A stretch of 64,000 bases of DNA from NCBI GenBank assembly GCA_038325765.1, contig JBBQJI010000037.1, positions 1 through 64,000 of the forward strand. Reading direction: 5' to 3'. The translations under genes were made by a program, and so were the position numbers. This stretch comes from Xiheibacterium sp038325765 (GTDB taxonomy: Bacteria > Myxococcota_A > Polyangia > Nannocystales > Nannocystaceae). The notes under the pieces were generated by a model. That model did no database searches and was not told the DNA's origin. It was given only the letters and a program-made list of their open reading frames with translations. Of the stretch, positions 9,270 through 18,613 are shown one piece after another. Numbering within the stretch: the stretch's first letter is position 1; every line of letters begins with the position of its first letter.

Positions 9270-9940
9270 CGCGGTCGGTCGCGTTCATCCGCATCGCGGC
9301 GACGATGGTGCTCGGCGGTTGCGGGGTCCCGATCGACATCGGCGTCCTCGCCGATACCGCCGTGAGCACCGGCACGACATCGACGACGAGCAGCACGGTT
9401 TCCGACAGCGCCGGCAGCAGCAGCTCGAGCGGCGATCCGATCACGCCGGCGACGGAGACGAGCACCGGCGATCCACCGGTGCCGATGCGCTCCGATTTCG
9501 CGATTCGCTTCGCCGATCTCCCGAGCGTCGGCAGCGAGACCGGAAGCGGGTCGGCCGGTGGCGGCGAGGCGACTGGAGATCCGAGCGGTGGCGACAGCGA
9601 TCCCGATGCGTTGGTGATCTTCGCGACCACCGGCTTCGGCACTTGCGACGAGCCGTACGGCCAGCTCCCGTGTCCCGCGGCGTGGACCGTCGGGTTCACA
9701 CTGCCGCCGGCGCTGCAGTTCGAAGGCGCCACGGGCCTGCTCGACTTCGAGGTCAACGCGGGGTTCAGCGAGACCTTCGGCGACGACCCTCTCGACTGTG
9801 GGTTCGGCGGCGGCAGCCTGAACGGCCGCTTCGAGATCACGGCGATCGACGACATCCACGTCGCCGGCCGGATGTTCGATCTCGATCTCACCAGCGCGGG
9901 GCCCGAGGTGGTGTTCGACGCGATCCGCTGCGGCGGGTGA
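9266..9940 (+). CDS. Lipoprotein coupled to the sigma factor
   Basis: The start ATG overlaps the stop of the sigma gene (ATGA, 9266-9269), so translation is coupled. The 224-residue product has a short signal sequence with lipobox LGGC, then a Thr/Ser/Gly-rich linker to about residue 75. A second acidic Gly/Ser stretch follows, then a C-terminal globular part from about residue 110 with four Cys (TCDE, PCPA, LDCGF, IRCGG). The linker type matches other lipoproteins in this window. Coupling to a membrane-fused sigma factor suggests a surface sensor or partner of that factor, which is inference only. Confidence 0.8.
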   Translation: MTRSVAFIRIAATMVLGGCGVPIDIGVLADTAVSTGTTSTTSSTVSDSAGSSSSSGDPITPATETSTGDPPVPMRSDFAIRFADLPSVGSETGSGSAGGGEATGDPSGGDSDPDALVIFATTGFGTCDEPYGQLPCPAAWTVGFTLPPALQFEGATGLLDFEVNAGFSETFGDDPLDCGFGGGSLNGRFEITAIDDIHVAGRMFDLDLTSAGPEVVFDAIRCGG

Positions 9941-10048
9941 GACAGTCGCGCTCGGTCCCCCGCGGCGGGCGACGACGGCACGCCACGCGCCGTTGGCTGC
10001 GGCCTTGCGGTCGGTCGCGGCGTTGCTAGTTCAACGCTGCGCGCGCCC

Positions 10049-10960
10049 GTGTTCGTCGAGTATCACCGCTCTGTCCTCACCCTGCTGACTTGGCAGTGGC
10101 GGGCAGTGCTGACCTACGTGGGGCTCGCGACGCTCATCGTGGTGGCGCACGAGCACCTCGGGAAGACGTGGCTGGCGGTCCCGGCGCTGCCGCTCACCGT
10201 GCTCGGCGCGGCGATCGGCATCTTCGTCAGCTTCCGTACCAACTCCTGCTACGACCGCTGGTGGGAGGGACGGCGGCTTTGGGGGCAGCTCGTCAACACC
10301 TCGCGCCACTTCGCCAGCCAGGTGCTCGAATACGCCGAGCCCCTCGGCCCCGAGATCCGCGCCCTGCAGAGCGCGATGGTCCGGCGGCACATCGCCTACG
10401 TACACACCCTGCGTTGCACGCTTCGCGACGAGGAGCCGACGCGCGACACCGACGTGCCCCGGTATCTCGACACGACCGAGTTCGCCACCTTGGCCGACGA
10501 GCCCAACCCCAATCATGCGCTGGTGCACCTGCAGATCCGAGACATCGCCCAGCTCGCGCGGCTGGGGGCCGTCGACGGCCTGCGCCTGCAGCAACTCGAC
10601 CGCTCGATCGCGGTGCTGCTCGACGTCCAAGGCGGCTGCGAGCGCATCAAGAAGACCCCATTTCCCCAGAGCTACGGCTTCGTCGCGACCAAGCTCATCG
10701 GCGCCTACATCCTCATGCTGCCGCTGGGCCTGGTCGATCGCGTCCAGTGGCTGGCGATCCCGATCTCGGTGTTGGTCTGCCTGGCCTTTCGCCTGATCGA
10801 CGAGGTCGGCGACGTCCTCGAGGATCCGTTCACCGCGCAGCCCATGGCCCTGCCGCTGCAGGCGATCTCGACCGGGATCGAGATCGATCTCTGCAAGCGG
10901 TTGGGCGTCGAACCATTGCCCGAGCCGCCAAAGCCGGACTCCCGGGGTGTGTTGATGTAG
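10049..10960 (+). CDS. Bestrophin-like (UPF0187/YneE family) channel protein
   Basis: 303 residues; GTG start at 10049. Two hydrophobic segments near the N-terminus (about 8-45) are followed by the family hallmark FRTNSCYDRWWEGRRLWG (about 60-77). Two further hydrophobic segments lie near residues 210-245 (LIGAYILMLPLGLVD, LAIPISVLVCLAF). The protein ends with the conserved acidic DEVGDVLEDPF followed by a region rich in Leu and Ile. Bacterial bestrophins are pentameric inner-membrane channels; the best studied one conducts sodium. It stands alone between a lipoprotein gene and a small uncertain ORF, so context says nothing further about its role. Confidence 0.88.
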   Translation: MFVEYHRSVLTLLTWQWRAVLTYVGLATLIVVAHEHLGKTWLAVPALPLTVLGAAIGIFVSFRTNSCYDRWWEGRRLWGQLVNTSRHFASQVLEYAEPLGPEIRALQSAMVRRHIAYVHTLRCTLRDEEPTRDTDVPRYLDTTEFATLADEPNPNHALVHLQIRDIAQLARLGAVDGLRLQQLDRSIAVLLDVQGGCERIKKTPFPQSYGFVATKLIGAYILMLPLGLVDRVQWLAIPISVLVCLAFRLIDEVGDVLEDPFTAQPMALPLQAISTGIEIDLCKRLGVEPLPEPPKPDSRGVLM

Positions 10961-11001
10961 CCGGCTGCAGTCGTCGACCGGACGTGCGAACATGCCTGTG
11001 C

Positions 11002-11223
11002 ATGCCGACCTCGCTCGGTGCGCTGGCGGTCGCCAGCTTCGGCCTGTTGGCGCCGGTCGAGGACGATCTCGCGAAGATCGTCCAGTACCCCCGCGGCCGC
11101 GCTGCTCATCGCGGACTGGTGCGGCACGAGCCGTTGCACACGCAGCACCTGCACGTGCGCTTCGGCTGCGGACCGTGCGAGGTCGAGTGCATCGAGCTCG
11201 GCGCGTGGGCGACAGCGGAGTGA
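11002..11223 (+). CDS. Small ORF, possibly exported, unknown
   Basis: A 73-residue ORF from the ATG at 11002. A weakly hydrophobic N-terminus (LGALAVASFGLLAP) could be a signal sequence. The C-terminal half is His/Arg-rich and contains CGPCEVEC. Codon third positions are GC-rich like real genes, but the region is short and no ribosome binding site is evident. It may be noncoding. Confidence 0.3.
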   Translation: MPTSLGALAVASFGLLAPVEDDLAKIVQYPRGRAAHRGLVRHEPLHTQHLHVRFGCGPCEVECIELGAWATAE

Positions 11224-11239
11224 ACGCGGAGCTCGGCCG

Positions 11240-11917
11240 TCACGGTCGCGGCGTGGGTTCGGGCGGTGGCCGCCTGCTCGCCCGCTCGGGCGTCCACCGC
11301 GAGCCGCGGCCGAAGGTCAGGCTCACGCCGAACAGCACCTCGCCGTGGTTGGCGATCTTGCGCCGCTGCTGCGCGGCGGGCCCGATGAGGTTGCGCCCCT
11401 CGACGCGCAGGGCGAGCCGCGGCGTGGCGAAGAACTTCACGCCGCCGCCAAAGTGCCCGATCGGATCGATGTCGTTGCCCAGCGCATCGCGGGCCGAGCG
11501 GATGCCGCCCAGGCCGTAGCCGCCCAGGACGAACGGCGTGATCCGAAACCATGGCAGCTGGGCGACGGCGTGCAGCCGCACGCCGTAGAGAAACGCCGGC
11601 TCGCCGCCGTACTGGGCGACCGTCCACATCCCGGCGAACTCGGCCTCGATGCCGAGGAAGGCGAGCGGATAGTAGGCAGCGCGGGCGCCCACGTCGGGGG
11701 CGGCGCGGCGCAGCCGGCGGTAGCCGAGCTCGGTGTCGTAGAAGTCGTGCGGCCGCGCTGCGATGAACACCCCGCCGAACACGCCGAGCTCCCACATGCC
11801 GGGCACCGGCGCCGCCATCTCGATCCACCGCGGCGTGTCGGTCCCTGGCGGACGCGTGTCGCCGGACGGCGGCGGCGTGGCAGCCAGCATCGCGGCCGCG
11901 ATCATCCACGTGATCAT
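11240..11917 (-). CDS. Outer-membrane beta-barrel-like protein
   Basis: 225 residues from the ATG at 11917, which follows a GGAGGA by 6 nt and overlaps the stop of the upstream lipoprotein gene (ATGA, 11914-11917). A signal peptide (MITWMIAAAMLAA) precedes alternating amphipathic strands with Gly and aromatic residues: MWELGVFGGVFIAARPHDFYDTE, ARAAYYPLAFLGIEAEF, FRITPFVLGGYGLGG, FFATPRLALRVEGRNLI, and a last strand EVLFGVSLTFG. This layout fits the small outer-membrane barrels common in myxobacteria. The C-terminus is a Pro/Arg-rich tail. Coupling to the lipoprotein implies that the two act together in the outer membrane. Confidence 0.75.
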   Translation of the reverse strand: MITWMIAAAMLAATPPPSGDTRPPGTDTPRWIEMAAPVPGMWELGVFGGVFIAARPHDFYDTELGYRRLRRAAPDVGARAAYYPLAFLGIEAEFAGMWTVAQYGGEPAFLYGVRLHAVAQLPWFRITPFVLGGYGLGGIRSARDALGNDIDPIGHFGGGVKFFATPRLALRVEGRNLIGPAAQQRRKIANHGEVLFGVSLTFGRGSRWTPERASRRPPPEPTPRP

Positions 11918-12744
11918 GTGGGCTCCTCCAGCCACGGGCTCCCCAGCGGCGCATCGAAGCGGCCGGTCACGGTGATGTCGCCGATGAGCGGCAGCGTGAC
12001 GTCGCCGGCAAACGTGCCGATGAACATGTCGTCGACGAACCCCCCGGTCCAGTCGAACGACAGGTTGAACAGGCCGCCGAGCGCGTAGTCGATGGTGCCG
12101 GAGCCGACGCCATTGGCGAAGCTGCCCTCGATCTCGTAGGTGGCGTCGAAGGTGATGATGACGGCGTTGATCGTGCAGCTGCCGCCGGTGACCTCGACGC
12201 CGTCGCCGTCGTAGTCGACGCGCATGGACAACGGACCCGTGCACTGCGGGCTCACGGGGATGCCCTGGAACATCGCCGACAGCGTCATGGTGACCTCGCC
12301 TTCGTAGTTGCCGGTCCACCGCGACTGCACCCGTACGCCACCGACCGTCGCGGCGAGCAGATCGCCGCCGTCGAGGCGCGCGGTCGCGGTGATGTCGTAG
12401 GCGCCCGGCGGCAGCTCGACCTCCGCTTCGGGTCCCACTGCGAGCGTCGGGCCGTCGCCGTCGGCCCGCCACACGATCTCGTCGTAGGGGAACGGGAGAT
12501 CTTCGGCGTCCCTGATCTCGGCCAGCAGCGGGAGCGGCTCGCCGATGTAGTGGATCGAGGGCGAGGCAGGCTCGAACACCTCGAGGCGGACACCCTGCGG
12601 CCTGGGCTCGACGGTGGCGGTGTCCTCCGACGCGCCGTCGTCATCGTCGTCGTCGTCCACGGGCCACTCGTCGGAGGTGCAGGCGAGGGCGCAGGCGAGC
12701 AGGACGGGGAGGCCCCAGCGCAGACGGTCGGGGGGTCGATGCAC
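11914..12744 (-). CDS. Lipoprotein with poly-Asp tract, operon partner of the barrel protein
   Basis: The protein has 276 residues. The signal sequence LPVLLACALAC ends in a lipobox with Cys near residue 22, followed by WPVDDDDDDD, a run of Asp. The globular part contains an Ig-like or PKD-like segment (about 50-130: EIRDAEDLPFPYDEIVW, LPPGAYDITATARLDGG). A beta-rich domain (about 140-270) follows, with Gly/Asp turns and one internal Cys pair (PQCTG, GSCTIN). It is the first gene of a two-gene operon with the barrel protein and is preceded by the repeat region at 12774-13020. Function unknown; the acidic tract could bind calcium. Confidence 0.78.
   Translation of the reverse strand: MHRPPDRLRWGLPVLLACALACTSDEWPVDDDDDDDGASEDTATVEPRPQGVRLEVFEPASPSIHYIGEPLPLLAEIRDAEDLPFPYDEIVWRADGDGPTLAVGPEAEVELPPGAYDITATARLDGGDLLAATVGGVRVQSRWTGNYEGEVTMTLSAMFQGIPVSPQCTGPLSMRVDYDGDGVEVTGGSCTINAVIITFDATYEIEGSFANGVGSGTIDYALGGLFNLSFDWTGGFVDDMFIGTFAGDVTLPLIGDITVTGRFDAPLGSPWLEEPT
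11924..11929 (-). promoter_or_regulatory. Ribosome binding site inside the lipoprotein gene for the barrel gene
   Basis: A GGAGGA lies 6 nt before the ATG at 11917, inside the last codons of the upstream gene. It supports independent initiation in addition to coupling at the ATGA overlap. Confidence 0.6.
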
Positions 12745-12773
12745 GGTCGCGACGGTAGCACGTCCGGCGGGTC

Positions 12774-13017
<244 letters not shown>

Positions 13018-13020
<3 letters not shown>

Positions 13021-14661
13021 GCGTCGACGTCGACCGTATCCCGGCGCCGCATCGACACGGCGCGCGAGGATCTGCAGCTCGGCCGGCAGGCCGCCGAGAT
13101 CGACCGGTTGACGCAGGCGCACCTCGACACCGCGATGCGCCGCAGTGCGCTCGGGCACGGGCGAGAGCCACACGACGCGCATGTCGTCGCTGCCGACCCC
13201 GAGCCAGTGGTCGAGGGCGCGGCCCAGCAGCTCGGCGATGGTGCCCTCGGTGCGGACGCGGTGGCCCATCGGCGGGTTGGTGACCACCAAGCTCGGTGCT
13301 GTCGCCGGGCGGTACAGGCAGGCGTCGCCGAGCACGAGCGACGCCGCGCCGTGCTCGGCGGCGGCCAGGTTGGCGCGGGCATGGTCGAGCGCGGCAGGGT
13401 CGAGATCGGTGCCGAGCAGGCTAGCATAGGGTCCGAGCAGCGCGCGTTCGACGAGCTCGGCGCCCGCGCCGACGAACGGATCCCACACCACGTCACCGTC
13501 GCGGACGCCGGCAGCCTCGGCCAGCGCGGCGGCCACGGTGGGGTGCGACGACGCGGGCACGCTGCCGCGTCGCCACGTGAAGCGGGGATCGTCGAGGCCA
13601 CGGGGGCGCAGCTCGACACGAACGAGGTCGCGCTCCACGGCCACGCGCACTTCCCACGGAGCGCCACGGGGATCGTTGACGAGCTCGGGCCGCAGCAGCG
13701 CGAGGGCCTCGACGACGCGCCATGTCGAGCCGCGACGATGACCCTGGCCGAGCCACTCGAGCCGCCAGCGCACCGGCCCGCGGGTGAGCTGGATCATCAG
13801 CTCTGCCGCGTCGTCGGCGGCCAGCGCTCGCACCACGGCGTCTTCGACCGCCGCCGGCGAGTGGTCGCGCAGGCGGACCGGCGTCAGGGGGAACGTGATC
13901 TCGATGAACGTGCGCACGGAGTACAGCGCGCGCAGCGACGCGGACCACTCCACCGCGACCCGGCCGCGGCCATCGGGGCGCGCGCCGGGCAGCGCTGCGC
14001 ACACCCTCGACTCGAGGCCGGGACGCACCCACAGCGCGATCGCGCGCGGGGAGGGTGGCACCGCGTCGAGGTCGATCGACGAGCCGACGTCGCGCAGCTG
14101 GGTGCGGCCGAGCTTGAGCACGCTCTCGCGGACGACCCGCTCGAGCTCGGGATCGGCGGTGTCGTACTCGGCGAGCACGGCCAGAGCCGCGCTCGCGCCG
14201 GACTGACCGAGGGCCGCGGCGATCACCTTGCGTTCGGGATCGGTATCGGCGCGGTGCCACGCGGCGACCAGCGCCGCTTCGTGCCGTGGATCCTCGAGCT
14301 TGCCGATCGCAGTGACAGCGCGGCGACGCACCCGAGGCTCGGGATCATGGAGGCGACCGAGGAGCCACGGGATGAGGGTCAGGGTGCCGGTGCCGGTGCC
14401 GGTGCCGGTGAGGGCCGCTTCGCCGGCGCGGGCGAAGCGGCCGACCAGCTCGCACAACCGCGCGCGATGGGCACCCGCTGCTGTGTCGTGGCGGGCGATC
14501 GCGGCGGTGGCCGCCCGCGCGCCGGCGCGCTCGAGTGCCCGCAGGATCGCCGGCGCGTCGTCGTCGTCGGCGAGGAGATCGAGGAGCCCTGGGATGTCGC
14601 GGGCGCCCGGCGTGAAGCCGCGCTCGAGCGCCCGCGCGCGCAGCGGATCGTCCTCGCTCAC
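13018..14661 (-). CDS. HEAT-repeat / RNA-methylase-like (UPF0020) fusion protein
   Basis: 547 residues from a GTG at 14661 that overlaps the thioredoxin stop (GTGA, 14658-14661). Residues 1-190 are helical and repeat-like (LLGRLHDPEPRVRRRAVTAIGKL, LGQSGASAALAVLAEYD), resembling HEAT or PBS-lyase repeats. Residues 205-340 could be a THUMP-like RNA-binding part. The last 200 residues are a Rossmann methyltransferase with VWDPFVGAGAELVE (SAM loop), LGTDLDPAALDHARANL and NPPMGHR, the NPP-(F/Y)-type catalytic motif of N2-guanine or N6-adenine methylases, here with Met instead of an aromatic. A Gly-Thr repeat (GTGTGTGT, near residue 85) comes from a (CCGGTG)n tract. The substrate is likely tRNA or rRNA by family analogy. 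Confidence 0.75.
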
Positions 14662-15056
14662 GCGCCGCCCGATCGACCGAACAGGCGACCGAGCAGGCCG
14701 CCGGTCTTACGCGACTTGCCGAGCAGCCACTCCGCTTTCTCGCCCAGGGCCTTCGCCCCCATCTTGCCGACGACGGCGTCGAGGATCTTGCCGTCGTGGA
14801 TGAACAGCAGCGTCGGAATCGATCGGATCCCGAACGGCTGCGCGAGGTGCCCGTGCGACTCCGTGTTCACCTTGCAAAAGCGCACCTCGCCCGCCTCGAA
14901 CTGCCCGGCGACGTGCGCGAAGTCGGAGGCCATCGCCATGCACGGCCCGCAGCTCTCCGACCAGAAGTCGAGCACCACGGCGCCGCCACCGTGGCGCATG
15001 ATGGCCTCGATCTGCTCCTCGGATTCCAGCTCGTCGTAGGGGGGTCGGTCGGGCAT
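14658..15056 (-). CDS. Thioredoxin
   Basis: 132 residues from the ATG at 15056. The active site WSESCGPCMAM lies at about residues 33-43 (classical WCGPC with Ser before Cys). The fold markers DFW, the KVNTE segment and the cis-proline loop IRSIPTLLFIHDGK are all present. It has no signal peptide, so it is a cytosolic disulfide reductase. The C-terminal extension (about 110-132) is basic and Gly-rich (SRKTGGLLGRLFGRSGG). The stop overlaps the GTG of the methyltransferase gene, so both are translated from one transcript. The frame stays open far upstream, but only this segment has the fold. Confidence 0.92.
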   Translation of the reverse strand: MPDRPPYDELESEEQIEAIMRHGGGAVVLDFWSESCGPCMAMASDFAHVAGQFEAGEVRFCKVNTESHGHLAQPFGIRSIPTLLFIHDGKILDAVVGKMGAKALGEKAEWLLGKSRKTGGLLGRLFGRSGGA

Positions 15057-15224
15057 GGGCGGGGGGGATGCTAGCGGATCTGCGCGGCGACGCTTGCTGA
15101 TCGCACCGCTCCGGTTGCGCCGGGATGTGCGGACATCCAAGCGCTGCGGTGGGCGCGGTCGCCGGGGCCGGGCGCCGCCGCGATCCTCCGCGCCGGCGCC
15201 TCGGCAAAGTCGCGGGCAACGGTC

Positions 15225-15626
15225 ATGCGCAGCTTCCTCGCGTTGCCCGAGCTGGTGGAGCTCGCGTCGGAGTTCGACCGCTACACCGCGGATGCGCGTG
15301 GCGTTGACGCCGACCCGCCCGAGACCGCCGACGGCGGCCCCACCGCAGGGGCGACGCCCGAGCCGCGCGACGACGTCCGCGCGCGGCGCTGGCGGCGAGG
15401 TGTTGCGGTGGCCGCCCTCACCGTGGCCACCGAAGGTGACGTGTTCACCGTGGAGTGGTGCGAAACAACGTCCGTCGCCCCCCGGGGTGGGGGATCGCGG
15501 CGGTCGATGGTGACGGCACACCGGGCCCGGTGCGCGCGGCTCCCTACGGCGACCTGCTGTCGGTGCTCGATCTCGAGGGCGACGGACAGCTCCGGCCGCC
15601 GCGGCGTCGACGATGCAGTGACCTGG
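15225..15626 (+). pseudogene. Frame-disrupted gene remnant
   Basis: From the ATG at 15225 about 78 codons have coding-like GC-rich third positions (FLALPELVELASEFDRY, then an acidic linker and VAVAALTVATEGDVFTVEW). Near 15455-15465 this signal stops in that frame and moves to the next one, which continues to about 15600 with GWGIAAVDGDGTPG and DLLSVLDLEGDGQLR. Those segments look like FG-GAP/VCBS-type DxDGDG calcium-loop repeats. The simplest reading is one gene broken by a single indel and then decayed before the next gene. A sequencing error could also cause the frame change. Confidence 0.45.
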
Positions 15627-15689
15627 GCTACGGCCGGGGCGGCAGGGATTGTCGTGACGAGAAAGCTCGGCCGTAACCGGTACTCTCGC

Positions 15690-16274
15690 GTGGGGGTGAC
15701 CGTGGCGACAACTCAGACGACTCAGATCTTCGACAGCTTCTCCGCTGGCGTGAGCGCGTCGCGAGGCGACCTGCTTGCCGCAGGCCGCCCGGGCTACAGC
15801 TGGCAATTGCCGTTGCCGGACGGATCGCGATTGTTGATCCGACAAGAGGTGGCATCCCTCGGCCCGAATTGCCCGTGTCCCCACTGCCCGCCGCCGAGCC
15901 AAGAGGTCTGGCACTACAACATCGAGTACCAAGCGCCCACGAACGGGGGTAGCAGGAATCGCTCGGTGTTCAACATGCACGCCGCGGTCTGGAGCGGCAC
16001 GAACCAGGCTTGCGTCGCGGTCTACAACGTTCGACATCTGTCGCTCCGCGACGTCGTGCGCACCTGCGTCTTCTCGGATTGCTTCGATCCCGACGATCAG
16101 CAGCGGGTGCAGGAGGAGATCGAAGCGTTGGCCCTCGAGATCCAGGCCCAGCTGCAATCCGCCGCCGGTATGGCGGGGCAGGTCCTCGCGATGGCGTGGA
16201 ACGTGCTGGTCGGCATCGCGGCTTTCTTGATGGGGATCTTCTTGATGCCCTTCAGACAACCGGGCTACGCCTGA
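15690..16274 (+). CDS. C-terminally membrane-anchored hypothetical protein
   Basis: Protein-like sequence begins around residues TTQTTQIFDSF; GTG codons at 15690, 15696 and 15702 are possible starts and none has a clear ribosome binding site. From 15690 it has 194 residues. Features are a Cys-rich loop (GPNCPCPHCPP, about residue 55), a Gln-rich helix (about 135-155) and one C-terminal membrane segment (VLVGIAAFLMGIFLM), so it is probably a tail-anchored protein. The same frame is open back to 15225, but the intervening 30 codons before 15690 lack coding character. No family recognised. Confidence 0.6.
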   Translation: MGVTVATTQTTQIFDSFSAGVSASRGDLLAAGRPGYSWQLPLPDGSRLLIRQEVASLGPNCPCPHCPPPSQEVWHYNIEYQAPTNGGSRNRSVFNMHAAVWSGTNQACVAVYNVRHLSLRDVVRTCVFSDCFDPDDQQRVQEEIEALALEIQAQLQSAAGMAGQVLAMAWNVLVGIAAFLMGIFLMPFRQPGYA

Positions 16275-16314
16275 GCGCGGTATGCTGCGCCGAGCGCCCG
16301 CCGAGTGGGCGCTC

Positions 16315-16318
16315 GGAG
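16315..16318 (+). promoter_or_regulatory. Ribosome binding site of the DUF3892-like gene
   Basis: A GGAG lies 5 nt before the ATG at 16324 and selects it over the upstream ATG at 16282. Confidence 0.5.
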
Positions 16319-16323
16319 CACCC

Positions 16324-16587
16324 ATGGCCAGCCGCATCCACGCCGTCCACCGCGATCAGACCGGCGGCGCGATCACCCGCGTCAAGCTCAGCGAGGACAG
16401 CGCCGCGGTGAAAGACGTGGCCAAGACCGCCGTGATCGCGCTCATCCGCTCGGGCGAGTCGGTGATGACTGCGCCGGCTACCGGCGGTGGCTCGCGCGTC
16501 GTCGTGGTCGACGGCCTCAAGCCGGTGCTGAGGACGATGAAGAACGCCACCGAGGCCGACAACCTCGGTGGCCTGCCGACCTATTGA
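16324..16587 (+). CDS. DUF3892-like small protein
   Basis: 87 residues. The pattern fits the DUF3892 family: an N-terminal strand IHAVHRDQTGGAITRVKL, a helix (KDVAKTAVIALIRSGE), a turn with MTAP, a strand VVVVDG, then LRTMKNATEADNLGGLPTY, where the family has YLRS or YLRT and ends in DNL-x-x-LP-x-(F/Y). These are small cytosolic proteins of unknown function. It stands alone, convergent with a DUF2141 gene whose stop region carries tandem repeats. Start chosen by the GGAG at 16315. Confidence 0.75.
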   Translation: MASRIHAVHRDQTGGAITRVKLSEDSAAVKDVAKTAVIALIRSGESVMTAPATGGGSRVVVVDGLKPVLRTMKNATEADNLGGLPTY

Positions 16588-16604
16588 ACCTCAGGCCGCG
16601 GACG

Positions 16605-16650
16605 GCTCACAGCACGATACTGCTCACAGCACGGTACTGCTCACAGCACG
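16605..16650. repeat. Three tandem copies of a 17-bp unit at a gene's stop codon
   Basis: The unit CTCACAGCACGATACTG (second copy GGTACTG) occurs at 16606 and 16623, with a third partial copy from 16640. The third copy is the natural 3' end of the DUF2141 gene: its last codons and stop (TCA at 16641 on this strand) lie inside it. The final Val-Leu-stop of the gene has therefore been copied twice downstream. Confidence 0.85.
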
Positions 16651-17024
16651 TAGTGGATCTTCACCGCGACCGTCTGCTCGCCACCGCCGAACTCGATCGT
16701 CGAGTCCTCGAACGACGGGGCGCTCATCCGCAGCTTGTCGAAGCGGGACACGCCGAAGCCCTCCTTGGGGATCCTCGCCCAGGTGCTGTCGAGTTCGCCG
16801 TTGTCGTTCTCGTCGTGGAGCACGGCGACCGCGTAGGTGCCGGGCGGCAGCTCGGGGAAGTCCACGCTCGCGCGACCGCCTTGGATCGCGACCTTGGCCT
16901 GGTGTACAGGCTTGCCCTCGCGGGGAAAGCCCTCGGGCCGGTCGTAGAGGGCGGCCAGGAGGTGACCGCGATCGCTGCGGAGCCCCTCGACGTCGACACG
17001 CATGCGTCCGTTTGCCATGCCCAC
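16641..17024 (-). CDS. DUF2141 family protein
   Basis: 127 residues. Matches DUF2141 in order: VDVEGLRSDRGHLLAALYDRPEGFP, FPELPPGTYAVAVLHDENDNGELD (the hallmark PPG-x-YA-x-x-x-x-HDEN-x-N), IPKEGFGVSR and a closing strand TVAVKIHYV. Members are usually exported; here no clear signal peptide is visible from the ATG at 17024, so either the start is elsewhere or the protein is cytosolic. The beta-sandwich fold resembles carbohydrate or ligand-binding modules, but the family has no established function. Its stop codon lies in a repeat array. Confidence 0.8.
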   Translation of the reverse strand: MGMANGRMRVDVEGLRSDRGHLLAALYDRPEGFPREGKPVHQAKVAIQGGRASVDFPELPPGTYAVAVLHDENDNGELDSTWARIPKEGFGVSRFDKLRMSAPSFEDSTIEFGGGEQTVAVKIHYVL

Positions 17025-17179
17025 AGTCTACGATCGGATGGCCATGGCGCGAGCGCGGCGGTGATCGCGATCGCGGAGGCCGGCGATCGCACAGGGACGC
17101 TGGGCCCGCGCGCCCGCCGTGCGCGACCTGGGCAGCGGCATCGTCTGGTGAGCGGTGCGCGACCTGCTAGCCTCGGCGC

Positions 17180-17593
17180 ATGGCACGAGCCACGGTCGAG
17201 GTCATCGCGGCGTTGCGCCGCACGGCAGCCCGCCTCCAGCAGGGCGCGGCGTATCAGTGGGGGCACTCGGGGATGTGCAACTGCGGCCATTTGGCGCAGA
17301 CCATCACGGAGTTGCCGGGCGCTGTCATCCATCGCGAGGTGGCCGGCGAGTGGAGCGAGTACCTCGAGGACTACTGCGTGGTGACGGGCGAACGCGTCGA
17401 CGATCTGCGCGCAAAGATGGTGCGCTTCGGGTTCGAGCCCACCGAACTCGCTGCCCTCGAACAGCTCGCCGACCCTGCGGTCTTGCGGGCGTTGCCGGGC
17501 GGACACCGACACCTCGTCCGCAACGAGCGCGACGATGTCGCCTTGTACCTCGAGACCTGGGCGGAGCTGCTCGCGACCCGACGCGTGGCGTGA
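17180..17593 (+). CDS. Conserved hypothetical protein
   Basis: 137 residues. A conserved hypothetical type that I recall also from Bacteroidetes: ALRRTAARLQQGAAYQWGH, the Cys-Gly motif MCNCGHLAQ (about residues 31-39), EDYCVVTG, FGFEPTELAALEQLADPAVLRAL and VALYLETWAELL at the end. The two Cys of CNCG and the later YC could bind a metal, but this is speculation. No signal or membrane segment. It is followed 48 bp later by the DUF808 gene on the same strand, so the two may be cotranscribed. Function unknown. Confidence 0.75.
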   Translation: MARATVEVIAALRRTAARLQQGAAYQWGHSGMCNCGHLAQTITELPGAVIHREVAGEWSEYLEDYCVVTGERVDDLRAKMVRFGFEPTELAALEQLADPAVLRALPGGHRHLVRNERDDVALYLETWAELLATRRVA

Positions 17594-17641
17594 TGCGCAC
17601 GCCATTTCACCGACCCGGCCGGTGATACGATCGGGCCGCGC

Positions 17642-18544
<903 letters not shown>

Positions 18545-18613
18545 ACCGGCCCGGCTTCGTGGACGGACCGATCGCCGCGCTGTTCTGATCGCAGGTTGGC
18601 CGCAAGGCTCAGC

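Noticed and set aside
14388..14416. (CCGGTG)n run as an independent repeat element
   Set aside because: It is inside the methyltransferase coding region and encodes an in-frame Gly-Thr stretch; noted with that gene.
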